Below are positions 47,391 through 58,084 of a stretch of 64,000 bases of DNA, in pieces; position 1 is the first letter of the stretch; every line of letters begins with the position of its first letter. Position numbers and translations under genes: made by a program. Under the pieces are notes generated by a model. It saw only the letters and a list, made by a program, of their open reading frames with translations. It had not been told where the DNA came from and searched no databases. The stretch comes from Lumbricus rubellus (Eukaryota > Annelida > Clitellata > Crassiclitellata > Lumbricidae). The stretch lies in NCBI GenBank assembly GCA_945859605.1, contig OX243815.1, forward strand, positions 40,469,459-40,533,458. The letters run 5' to 3'.

Positions 47391-49304
47391 ATATTGTATA
47401 TTATATGATTTACATACCTAAATGTGTATAGATTTATATAGATCTACACAGGTATTGTAGAATGTAGATATCATTGACGTACAATAAGAAATATTAAATT
47501 CTTATTCGATAGAGGCGCCACAAGCAACGATAATTCCACATGCCAGTGGCAGTTAGTATTCGTAAGACGCCACGAAAATCGAAGGACATCTGGTGTGAAG
47601 AGACCAGGGTGAGTATAATTGTTGGTAGATGCGTGGGAAGGTTAAACACCCAGTCTTTCTTAGGACTCCACAGTAAAGTCTTCTTTTTATACCCCACACC
47701 CCATGTGATTCATTGACTGACCCACCAGGTTTTTTCTTTACAATTCTCATACTGAAAAGACTTCTACATCAGACTACATCAGTTGAATCTCATTCCCCCC
47801 ATCCCATCCAATCTAAGAACTTGTACAGCGCTAACATAATAATGACAAGTGCATCACTCCATTGTAATAATACATAATTCAATTCAGCTCAGTTAAATTT
47901 TCTATTGTTAAAACCCCAGACGATTGCAGAAATTAAAATAAATAAACGCGTTGACTAATAGGCCTAATATTGCAATTAAAATTATTATTTACTTATTAAG
48001 GCCTCTGTACTGGGCCAATAGGTATATCCGAAGGGAGTAATTCCGCTAAATAGGGCCTAAACATATTCAAGTATCATCCATCTATTGTTAACATACAGGC
48101 GAGTGTTTCTCGATTATTATTGCGGTCTTCGGTTCATTTGTTGTGTGCGGAAGCGAAGCTACGGCGAAGAGTTAGTTGCTCAGTATTGCTCAAAGACAAG
48201 CCACACACACAGCACAGGCAGCGCTTAATGTATACTTCTTTGCTTTGGAGGAGGGGAATTCATGTTTCGGGAGTGGGGAACAAAGCCCGGTGTTCTTTGG
48301 GCGGACGGTAACCACTGAGGCAGACACTGACGACACCCCCCTTTTGTCCGGTCGATTTTTTCTCTGACCACGCTTTTAGTGTTTCTGTTTAAATTAGAAA
48401 TATACAGACACGCTAGTGATTTTTAGTGCATCAACGCATTGTATGGCGGGAACATTTTCCATATAGAGGGGGGGGTCTAAACACATGTGCCTGTAAACAA
48501 GATCTGTCCAATTTTAATAGGTGTAGATGTTACGTAAGCTTATATAATTTTTCTTTGGGAAATATTACCTATATGTAAATTAAACAACATCTTGAGATTT
48601 CTTTTGGGGTAAATGTCATTCATGGGGGTGCACTGCTCTCCCCACGGAGATTCCTAGATGAAAGACTGCAGCAGACACCGCAGCACAGTGACACCTGCCT
48701 CCACTATAGCATCAATGCCACAATTTGGGACTTAATAGTGTATTCCATTGACTTGCTGAGTACGAGAGTATTCAATTCCCAAATATAGTTCTTATTCGCA
48801 ACAGAACAGTTAGTGCTTCTGGGTGGGTTTCTCGAGGAGTCGTTAGATAATAATTTCTAAGCATGAGTGTATTATCATTATGGTTGGTCGTGATCGTGCC
48901 TTGTTGCCTCAAGACTTTCTGCAGCACGATATACACCGTGAGATGCATTCACTCCAGGGTCGTTCCGCTCTCTGCTAGGCGACCAGAGGAGGTCTCCACT
49001 GGTTGCTCCCTTGGGCTACTGCATGCTCACAGTTGATGCCTTGCTGATGTCGGTTCCTGATGTATATAGTTGGAACCATCTTCTGCTGGAACCGCAACTT
49101 CAGTTCCTCACTGTTCCGCTTTCCGTATCCAAATCGCCCGGAGTCGGATCTGCGGCGAAATCCGTCTGCGAGAAAGTGGTCCTTGGCACGAAAACCTTCG
49201 TACACGTCTCGTATCGTAAACGACTCTTATCTTGAAATTTGTGCTATGACGTCATTCACTTCTTCTTATCAACGTACGATATTGTGACAATACGTCGTTC
49301 GTTA
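47391..49304. other. No recognisable gene
   Basis: About 1.9 kb. Frames at 48120-48367 and 48975-49287 are GC-richer than surroundings but show no known motif or convincing splice pattern. Confidence 0.4.
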
Positions 49305-49376
49305 TCTGTTTGTTTTTATGTGCACTTGTTATAGCGCCCCTTAAAACTCTCGCTACTCAGAGGCGCTCTCGAATGC

Positions 49377-50492
49377 TGATAAGTCAATAGAATCATTGTT
49401 TGAAAGAGCTAATCATGAGCTCATCACCATTTCTTCCTGGTTTAGAGCTAACAAATTATCGCTTAATATTGATAAAACAAACTTTATTCTTTTTGGATCC
49501 CGCCGTAAACTAACGCCCGTGTGTGATTACAGATTGACAATGGATGGTCAAATGATTATGCCGACTGAATCGTGTAAATTTTTAGGTGTGTATCTGGACC
49601 AGCACCTCACCTGGAAAGAACACATTAAGCAGATATCTAAAAAAATAGCAAAAAATATTAGCGTGCTATCAAGAATCCGTCACTGTCTCTCTCAAGCTAC
49701 ATTACAAGGCTTATACTATTCCTTAATTTTTCCATACTTGTCATATTGTAACATTTGCTGGGCCTCAACTTATAGTTTTTATTTAAAAAAATTGGAGAGT
49801 TTGCAAAAACGTGCCATTCGAACTATTTTCTTATTATGCTGGTCTGTCAGTACCAAACCAATTTTTCGAACCTATAACATACTACGATTATCAGATATAT
49901 ATAAGTTTCAAATCAGTTTGTTCATGTTTCGCTATCATCACAAATTGTTGCCTAGGACATTTGATGGTTATTTTTGTCAGGGAATTGCTGTACATAACCA
50001 TTTCACTAGAACTCTGTTACACTACCGCACCGATGTTGCACATACTAGGATGAAATTATTTTCGATTAAATGTTCTGGCCCTATGATATGGAATAACCTC
50101 CCAAAATATATTACACTTATACCCACCATTAACATGTTTAAGAAAAAATTAAAAGACTGTTTAATCTCTGTTTACTAGATTTAAACAATTGGTCATAATT
50201 TGTTTTTTTCTTGTTTTTTGTTTTGTTTTGAAATCTGTGTGTCATTTCATTTCAGTTTGCTTTCGTTTCATGTGTAAGATGTTGTGCTTTGCACTGTTTT
50301 TTTTACAATAGCCAAATGTTATTGAGAAAGGAAGGGTCAATCCAGCCTCAGCGGGTCCATACGACCTTTTTGGATTGACCCTTTGACTTATGCACCGATC
50401 ACTCGAAAGTCATTGATTTTGTACTGATTACTGCTCTTTTGTACGTGTTTGATGCTTTGTCAATAAACGGCTAAACGGCTTACTTACTTATT
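49377..50492 (+). mobile_element. 5'-truncated LINE inserted in the SINE
   Basis: 1116 bp bounded by the 5-bp duplication AATGC. The 5' end cuts straight into coding sequence. The 3' UTR contains a stem-loop with 13-bp perfect arms (AAGGGTCAATCCA at 50332-50344; its complement at 50371-50383) and ends in GGCTTACTTACTTATT. The short intact copy suggests relatively recent insertion. Confidence 0.9.
49378..50178 (+). pseudogene. LINE reverse transcriptase, C-terminal 266 residues
   Basis: Uninterrupted frame from the truncation point to the stop TAG at 50176-50178. Residues begin DKSIESLFERANHELITISS and show WFRANKLSLNIDKTNFILFG, CKFLGVYLDQHLTWKEHIKQ, a conserved YSLIFPYLSYCNICWAS and LQKRAIRTIF. 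The C-terminal domain has FTRTLLHYRTDVAHTRMKLF and MIWNNLPKYI. These are the palm-end, thumb and C-terminal motifs of CR1/Jockey-like non-LTR elements. The catalytic YxDD region lies upstream and is missing. No stop or frameshift has accumulated. It is a different family from the LINEs at 1 and 21090. Confidence 0.85.
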
Positions 50493-50648
50493 AATGCAGA
50501 GCGGACACTGCATCGGAGTTTCACGCCGAAGCGTTGAGCAATTGTGAGTGAAGGACTTGCCCAAGGTCCTTACGCAGCGAGGTGTATTCGAACCTCGAAC
50601 CATCTGGCTCCAGGGCAACGACGCCACCACTACACCGCCGCGCCCCAC

Positions 50649-51290
50649 GAAATGTTATAAGCTATGGCAAAAGACTATACTATATGGCGGTGATACATGT
50701 AGTTTCTTAATGAGCTTATGCATTTCAATCAACTTAACGACGCGATTCTTTCGAAACAGTTAAAAGCTGTACACTTTGTACTGTACAGTGTACAGTATAC
50801 AGTACTGTCCCACGATGTCATAGGTAATTGTCATGTGAAGTAAATAATTGTTTGTATTTTGAAAATGACGTCATTTGTTTTATGCATGACTCATGAGGGT
50901 GAACAGGTTTGATTCACAATTCCTTAAATAACATTGAGTCGGAAACAGTCTCTCGGAGACGACCGAGGTGGGAAGCAAATTTAGGCTACTTTTTAAAATA
51001 CATTTATCGAGTATCGAAAATTATAACGCTCTTGCTTATTCAGTGGCTTTTAACGACATGAATTCCTGCGTTTACCTATATAGAGATACTTTATCATATG
51101 TTGATATATTGTAAATAAAATGAGGATGATTGTGAAATAGTAAATATAATCAAGGATGTGCAATCAGTGTTACTGTATTAGTTCAGTAAGGTTTTGAGAC
51201 ATCGTGTTTGATGTTCTGGATTTTGTCATTGATTTGCTGTCATGATGCATAGAGATTGTTGCTTTTCTTGTGGCACACGGTACTCAAAAC
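50649..51290. other. No recognisable gene
   Basis: AT-rich. GTACTGTACAGTGTACAGTA near 50778-50805 is a cluster of short palindromes. Confidence 0.4.
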
Positions 51291-51385
51291 AAAAAGAGAG
51301 ACAGAGAGTGACAAGTCAGAGAGGCAAAAACAGTTGAGTATGTTTTTGCCTTTCTGACTTTGTCACTCTCTGTCTCTCCTTTTTT
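51291..51385. repeat. Long hairpin: arms of about 41-44 bp, 10-nt loop
   Basis: Left arm 51291-51331 (AAAAAGAGAGACAGAGAGTG, ACAAGTCAGAGAGGCAAAAA, C), loop AGTTGAGTAT, right arm 51342-51385 with only a few mismatches or bulges. Could be a fold-back relic, a small MITE or an RNA hairpin. It ends in six T on the plus strand. Confidence 0.85.
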
Positions 51386-52302
51386 CGCATTTCAGTCTAT
51401 GCACAATACGTGTATCTCAAAATTGCTGATATACCATGCGGTCATTTGATCATTTGGTCATTTGGTCATTTGGGAATCCGTTGAATGTATAGTTGTATAC
51501 CGAACATTACTAAACGTCACGTGATCACCTGGCGCCATCTGCAGTTATTTCGCCGCTAATGGACTTCCGGCTTCTAATCAAGATACTTGTGCCGCGTGTT
51601 GCTTCGATCGCTACCGACGTTCAACCGTGTCGAGAAAACTTTTCGAACGACGTCTTGACCGCGAAGAGGTCGCGACCTTTGACCCCGGTCAAAAGCCGAG
51701 GTCATCGGAAATTGGACAATTATCGGAGAGGTCATGACCCGACATTTGGCGTAAAACAATATGTCGGCGGTCGCACAAAGCGTCGGGCACCAGCGTCACG
51801 AAGGGATCATTTATTCATTGCTGGTTGCAATGGAAGGCGTCCCTGCAGGGTGGTTTGAACGCTCTCTCTCCATGATTATACGGTGAGTGGGCCTTGAACG
51901 TATGCGCCGCCGCGGTTGGTGGAGGGACCAGGAGGGTGGGGAGGGACTGCAATAAGGAGGGGTAGGAAGGGTGCATTGAGTGGAGAGCCGAGCAGCGTGT
52001 TGTAAGGGCGGTTGCACTTCACACCTGCGATTATTGGCACAATGCTCGTGGAATGACCAGGTGTCCAGTGAGAGGAAAGTTGAGGCGTGCGGTGCGAATG
52101 GGGCGCCATGGATGACCGCCATGGAATTCGCTGCAGGACTCGTCTGTGAGGGCCAGTCCCAACCTGGATCAAGGAGGAGGGCGACGCTAATTACATGGGC
52201 GCCCGCAGATATTGTTCTAGAAGACAGTGGCAAAACACTTTATGGTCGCGGTTGGATGGTTTTTTTAGCGTAAGCTTGGACAAGGCTAATCAGGAAATTG
52301 AG
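51386..52302. other. No assigned gene; GGTCA-type cluster
   Basis: GC-richer than surroundings. 51663-51745 holds several AGGTC/GGTCA words, including the inverted pair AGGTCATGACCC (51729-51740). Frames at 51559-51858 and 51980-52273 have no known motif. Confidence 0.35.
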
Positions 52303-53228
52303 AACCTCCTCCTCCTCCTCCTCTCCTCCTCCTCCTCCTCCTCCTCCTCCTCCTCCTTGTTCTTGTTCTTGTTCTTGTTCTTGTTCTTGTTCTTGTTCTT
52401 GTTCTTGTTCTTGTTCTTGTTCTTGTTCTTGTTCTTGTTCTTGTTCTTGTTCTTGTTCTTGTTCTTGTTCTTGTTCTTGTTCTTGTTCTTGTTCTTGTTC
52501 TTGTTCTTGTTCTTGTTCTTGTTCTTGTTCTTGTTCTTGTTCTTGTTCTTGTTCTTGTTCTTGTTCTTGTTCTTCTTCTTCTTGTTCTTCTTCTTCTTCT
52601 TCTTCTTCTTGTTCTTGTTCTTGTTCTTGTTCTTGTTCTTGTTCTTGTTCTTGTTCTTGTTCTTGTTCTTGTTCTTGTTCTTGTTCTTGTTCTTGATCTT
52701 GTTCTTGTTCTTGTTCTTGTTCTTGTTCTTGTTCTTGTTCTTGTTCTTGTTCTTGTTCTTGTTCTTGTTCTTGTTCTTGTTCTTGTTCTTGTTCTTGTTC
52801 TTGTTCTTGTTCTTGTTCTTGTTCTTGTTCTTGTTCTTGTTCTTGTTCTTGTTCTTGTTCTTGTTCTTGTTCTTGTTCTTGTTCTTGTTCTTGTTCTTGT
52901 TCTTGTTCTTGTTCTTCTTCTTCTTCTTCTTCTTCTTCTTCTTCTTCTTCTTCTTCTTCTTCTTCTTCTTCTTCTTCTTCTTCTTCTTCTTCTTCTTCTT
53001 CTTCTTCTTCTTCTTCTTCTTCTTCTTCTTCTTCTTCTTCTTCTTCTTCTTCTTCTTCTTCTTCTTCTTCTTCTTCTTCTTCTTCTTCTTCTTCTTCTTC
53101 TTCTTCTTCTTCTTCTTCTTCTTCTTCTTCTTCTTCTTCTTCTTCTTCTTCTTCTTCTTCTTCTTCTTCTTCTTCTTCTTCTTCTTCTTCTTCTTCTTCT
53201 TCTCCTTCTCCTTCTCCTTCTCCTTCTC
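52303..53228. repeat. Giant CTC, TTGTTC and TTC array, about 925 bp
   Basis: (CTC)n at 52303-52356. (TTGTTC)n from 52357 to about 52912, interrupted by TTC runs at 52571-52608 and a GATC variant at 52695. Pure (TTC)n at 52913-53200, then CTCCTTCTC. Frames of 330-390 codons (FLFL, RTRT) are artefacts of repeat units divisible by three. Confidence 0.98.
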
Positions 53229-53411
53229 CTCCTCTTCCTCTTTTTCTGTGTGTCTTCAGACATCGAATGTCTGCCGTTCACTTCTGCCATCGCATCATGA
53301 GAAGACGTACGAGTTTCTTGTTAACCATTTTCACAGCCCACCGATGATTCATTTGATTTCTACCCAATGAATATCAGGATTAATTATCAATCCAGGGATT
53401 CACTGTATATG

Positions 53412-54869
53412 CATAGGCGGAGACCTGGTCCGAACTTTGGGGGGGGGGGACGGACGAGCGGCCGAAAACATTGTGTGGACTAAAAAAAATTTGTGCGACT
53501 AAAAAAGGTGTCTTCAGAAATTTTAATAGAGCTAAAAAATGGTGTCTTCAGAAATTTTAACAGATCTAAAAAGGTGTCTTCAGAAATGTTGATAGTTAAA
53601 AAAATCTTCGGAAATTTGTACGAGTAAAAGAGGTGTCTTCAGAAATCAGAACTAAAAAAAAGGTGTCTTCAAAAATTTTGACGACTAAAAAAGGGACTTC
53701 AGAAATGTTGATAGCTAAAAAAAGTCTTCAGAAATTTTGACGACTAAAAAAGATGTCTTTAGAAATGTTGACAGCTAAACAAGGTGTCTTCAGAAATTTG
53801 GCAACTAAAAAAGGTGTCAAGAAATTTTGACGACTAAAAAAAGTGACTTCAGAAATGTTGATAGCTAAAAAAAATTCTGCAGAAAGTTTGACGACTAAAA
53901 AAGGTGTCTATACAAATGTTTACAGCTAAGCAAGGTGTCTTCAGAAATTTGACAACTAAAAAAGGTGTCTAGAAATTTTGACGACTAAAAAAGTGACTTA
54001 AGAAATGTTGATAGCTAAAAAAAGTCTTCAGAAAGTTTGACGACTAAAAAAGGTGTCTTTAGAAATGTTGACAGCTAAACAAGGTGTCTTCAAAAATCTG
54101 ACAACTAAAAAAGTTGTGCTCAGAAATTTTGACAACTGAAAAAAGGAGAAAATGTATCTCCAAAAATTGTGACAACTAAAAAAGGTGTTTTCAAAAATTT
54201 CAATGACTACAAAATGGTCGTCATAAATTCTACGCCGAACACCCCCGCCCCAAATCAAATACTGGCTACGGCCTAGTGGGGGGAGGAACGAACAAGATGG
54301 GAAGGATTTATGGATTTGATGGAAGTGGGTGAGCAAATCGAAAATTAGATGGTTTCAATGACTATAATATTAAATGGTTGTGATTGAATTATAGATATAT
54401 ATGAAATAAACGGATCTTATCTTGTCGAATATACACTGGTTAAGTTGAAATTAAACTCAATTCATGATTAAATCGATAGGTTTGTTCGAAGATTTTGTTC
54501 AATGTTTTCTAGTAATTTGATGGGTGAAGCAAAATTATTCGAATTATGCAAGTTTACTATATTTCTATAGCTTCAAAAAGAATGAATTTAAGGGTGTCCA
54601 AATAAGGTGTTTTCAAAAACGGACGATGTATTAATACCGTTTCTATTATGGCATCGCTCTTATTGCGTTGAACATGCTTTTTTAGTATTTCTTTCAAAAA
54701 TCTCTTCTTCTAAAAAATATTGTAACGTCGTCAGTCGCCTGCAGTGTGTTCATCAAGTGTCCATGTCCTGACACTTGACGATTGGGGGGGACGGATACAT
54801 GGACCGTCCCCCACCACATTCATTGGGGGGGGACCGTCCCCCCTGTCCCCCCCTAGGTCTCCGCCCATG
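53412..54869. mobile_element. hAT-like element, second copy, 1458 bp
   Basis: Exact 8-bp TSD TGTATATG (53404-53411, 54870-54877). Left end CATAGGCGGAGACCTGGTCC; right end, read inward, CATGGGCGGAGACCTAGG. Shares ACCTGGTCCGAACTTTGGGG and GGACGGACGAGCGGC with the copy at 9210, and the right-end pattern with ACATGG...GTCCCCC and alternating G and C runs. The interior is mostly a minisatellite (53480-54215). No transposase: a non-autonomous derivative. Confidence 0.85.
53480..54215. repeat. Minisatellite inside the hAT-like element, unit about 29-32 bp
   Basis: More than twenty diverged units of the type GACTAAAAAAGGTGTCTTCA plus GAAATTTT, alternating with ATGTTGATAGCTAAAAAAAG versions. Confidence 0.9.
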
Positions 54870-54877
54870 TGTATATG

Positions 54878-56945
54878 CCATCCGTGCTTTATATGTACAT
54901 ATACACCGTGCTTTATAAGTAAATCAATTGGTTCTCGTGATTACACATTTCACAGAAAGAGGTCTTACTCAAGTCTGCCATCTTGAAAGACCACTTATGC
55001 TTGCACATGCATCTTCGGGATATAATAGGCGTATATGTATAGTTGTATACAGTTGGTTGACACTCTATATCCGTTCAGCTGTTGTTCTGCCGCTCTGCGT
55101 GAATATCCGGCTTCATAAAGTTTTTCTCGCTCATTAAGCACCGACGATATATTATATACATATATTATTTTATATATTTATATATATATTTATATATTTA
55201 CATATATATTCTGCGGCTGCGTCAGACGCTACACAATCCATCATTGTTGGACTTCAGTCTTTGGCAGAAGCTGCGAGCAACCGACTCATGTGCTCTGGTT
55301 ATAATAGCTATAACCTAAGCATCGCGAATGAGTAAATGCTCAACAGCGGGATGTACGTATATGCGAGCTGCGCTGGTAGATGTTCTCTTCGACTTAGTAA
55401 ACACAGACTTCGCGGTTGATTTGACGGACATAATTAGATGTCCGAAAGTTAAGTCAAGCGTGGCGGGTCTTTCAAAGGAAGCTGCGCCGCGCACCGTCTA
55501 AGAAACGCGGCGCGTAAGATCGCGCCAATTTGAAAGTCAGAAGGGGTGAAATATGACCGCCCGGTAAATCTACTCTGGCGGGGTGCGCTTTGATCTGCCG
55601 GCCCCTCGACGGAGGAGCCACAGGGTGTGCTCAGAATCAATCAACCGGCTGGGTATACCAGCGAATCCAGCGGTTGAATGGTGAACTGTGGGGTAATGAT
55701 CTTAATGGATCTCCGCCAGACATAAGCCGGTCTTTCCAAGCGGTGCAGAACAGCGCTGTCATTCAATATAGCGCGAGCATCTACTTGGCAATTTAACGGC
55801 CCAGTTCGTTCGTCGGTGCAAGGACGGGTGGATAGACACGAAGGGGAGGATCAGCGAGGAACATGGGGACCCGAAGGAGACGAAAAATCCGAGATTGTAA
55901 TTATTCCCAAGTCACTGCTGTGTCTGGCCTGACTGCCACGGGTTTATCTGGTGGCCTTCGAAACTCTCAAGTGAAGCTACCAGACTGAGCTCGGTAATTT
56001 ATGAGACTGATGTTTAAAAGCATTTTTATAACTGCAGTCCTTTTTCCATTCCGAAGTTCCGATCTTCTATGGTAGGCCTAAATTACTACCAATCAGAGGA
56101 TAATTACGTTTTTTACTAACTAGATTTTTTAAACTGCACAGAATAGCTTCGTGTACAACTTCACAAATCCATTTAGAACTGCACACATGTTTGTGTAGAA
56201 CTACACGCTAAATGCCCTGATTGAGACAGAAATAGCATAGTTTTTCATCACTTGTTTTCCATTGATTGTCTCGACCTGTCTCACTACGACTCATACACCG
56301 ACTTAACGACGTCATTAACCGCATGCAGACCGCTACCCGCTGCAACGTCACAGGGCGCAGCGTAGTCTGCTAACTTTCTCCCCGGTGTGTGCTCAATATC
56401 AGAGGCCGATTACAGGTCTATACTTGCCTGCACGGGCCTGGCGCTGTCAACGGTCTGCATGTGGTTGATGACGTCGTTAGGTCAAGAGAAGACACATGCT
56501 TTGGACAGGTTGAGACCTTCAATGACAAACAAGCCGAATAGGAACACAGTGCTTGCGTTGTTCCCTAATTACATGAGCGTGACACTTAATGCCTAAGCAC
56601 GATACAGTTGGCTGACAGTGGATCATTTCAACTAAACAGATGCCTCTGTCTGTCCACCGATTCAACCTAGGAAAAGAAGACCCGTTGTTTGGTCGTTGAG
56701 ATTGTCACTTTTGAAAGTAAAGAAATATTGATTTCAAGCAGCATAATAGGTTCTACTCGGGTTGAAGTAGGCCTATATCCAGCATAGACTTCGTTGCGTT
56801 TAAATGAAACTGATGGAATTGCACACAGAACACTTTTATTGATGCTTATTATTCATAATGACAGGATAATCTCAACGGAATTCTAGCTTCAGGATTAAAT
56901 TAATATTTACTGCTATAATTATTTTTAATATTGTTATAATCATTA
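54878..56945. other. No recognisable gene
   Basis: AT array at 55148-55210. GC-richer stretch 55460-55640 without recognisable frame. Dispersed repeat relative of 33295 at about 56146-56215. TAGGCCTA at 56073 and 56768. Confidence 0.4.
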
Positions 56946-57061
56946 CCATCGTGATCACCATTACATTCATCATCGTCGTCATCGTCGTCGTCATTGACAT
57001 CATCATCATCAGCAGAAGCGTCGTCATAATCATCATCGCCATCGTCATCATCATCATCATT

Positions 57062-57134
<73 letters not shown>

Positions 57135-57147
57135 CCACCAGCATCAT
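56946..57147. repeat. (ATC)n array
   Basis: CATCATCAT array, purest at 57046-57133; its CATCACC end is the insertion site of the fold-back element. Confidence 0.95.
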
Positions 57148-57151
57148 CACC

Positions 57152-58080
57152 ATGGGTGCACTGCATTGCTCCGAAGATCAAAGCTCCGAAATTCACAGCT
57201 CCGAAAGTTAACTGTTGAGAAATCAAAGCTACGAAAAGTCAAAGCTACGAAAAGTCAAAGCTCCGAAAAGTCAAAGCTCCGAAAATCAAACCTCCGAAAA
57301 TCAAACTTCCGAAAATTGCTGTGTTTAGTGAATGCAGCCGATACAGTGATAATTCCGTGTGGGCAATGTGGTTGCAAAAATTGCTTGTGCCGTGTGATGG
57401 GTGAGCCAGAAGTAGCTGCTCCACCTGGAGGGCTACGTTGCCCTGTGTGTCGTTCAATCATCGGAGACCTTGTCAAGCTACATTTTGCTGCATAACGGGC
57501 ACATTTAGGATTTATGTATAACAATAGTGACAGTCTTGTGTTCTTCTGACATCCTTGTTGAATATTGTAAGAGCCAATATAATAATATTAATATTATATT
57601 CCAGAGAACTTATATAACATTATTCTTAATTTTACACTATTGTATCCAAAGTTTTATTTATGTCCGTCAGTTTATATTTTATTATAATAATAAAATTTAA
57701 AGTTTAAATGAGCTTTTACATTTCGAATCACTCAAGCCATGGTAATCGCTGATGCGTAACAGTCTAATGCTGAGGAACGTTTAATAAAGCTCTAAGCAAT
57801 TCAACTTCGCTGAAGTTTCACAAGCACACCAAAGCTAGCCCCCTTTGATTCTTGGTCAAACAAAAGCGATTCAAATTCCTGCTCTTTCAAGTCCGACCAT
57901 TAAAAACTCTCAGCAATTTTCGGAAGTTTGATTTTCGGAGGTTTGATTTTCGGAGCTTTGACTTTTCGGAGCTTTGAAGTATATAATCTTTTGAATTTCG
58001 GAAATGTGATTTTCGGAGCTTTGATTTTCGGAGCTTTGATTTTCGGAACTGTGATTTTCGGAGCTATGTAGTATACCCAT
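57152..58080. mobile_element. Fold-back element enclosing a RING-like exon
   Basis: 929 bp between CACC direct repeats (57148-57151, 58081-58084). Left terminus ATGGGTGCACTGCATTGCTC; right terminus read inward ATGGGTATACTACATAGCTC. Each arm is a tandem array of 15-18-bp units, AAAGCTCCGAAAATC/AAAAGTC type: left about 57167-57318, right about 57904-58075 in opposite orientation. Arms of internal short repeats are typical of fold-back transposons. The roughly 585-bp centre holds an exon with stop codon, 3' UTR and two AATAAA signals. The 4-bp TSD lies in microsatellite DNA, so it is weaker evidence than the arms. Confidence 0.7.
57329..57495 (+). CDS. Terminal exon of a RING-finger-like protein (partial)
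   Basis: After a possible acceptor (TGCTGTGTTTAG, ending 57328) the frame reads NAADTVIIPCGQCGCKNC, then LCRVMGEPEVAAPPGG, then LRCPVCRSIIGDLVKLHFAA and stop TAA (57493-57495). The PCGxxxCxxC...CPxCRxxI pattern is the C-terminal two thirds of a C3HC4 RING finger, usually an E3 ubiquitin ligase domain. The first Cys pair would be on a preceding exon. Gln stands where the His ligand normally is (CGQ instead of CGH), though an extra Cys follows. AATAAA signals at 57689 and 57783. The frame also stays open leftward through the repeat arm to 57166, giving Lys/Arg-rich SKLRK repeats; whether that is translated is unknown. Confidence 0.6.
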
Positions 58081-58084
58081 CACC

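Larger units (their letters stand above)
49305..50648 (-). mobile_element. SINE (minus strand) split by a LINE insertion
   Basis: 49305-49376 is the SINE 3' part in inverse orientation (GTGCACTTGTTATAGCGCCC to GAGGCGCTCTCGAATGC). 50493-50648 is the rest (AATGCAGAGCGGACACTGCA to the head CACCGCGCCCCAC... inverse). The two parts join at AATGC, which is duplicated (49372-49376 and 50493-50497). Confidence 0.9.

Noticed and set aside
46556..47408. Cysteine-rich YVCM frames that could look like a metal-binding or secreted peptide
   Set aside because: Pure ATGT microsatellite; the Cys content is a by-product of TGT codons.
48120..48367. Overlapping frames of about 63 codons as a small gene
   Set aside because: No motif, no start context or splice sites that extend them, and both overlap each other.
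52195..53370. Longest open frame (391 codons) and its 334-codon antisense partner
   Set aside because: Both are translations of TTGTTC/TTC repeats; a unit length divisible by three keeps frames open. No unique protein sequence.
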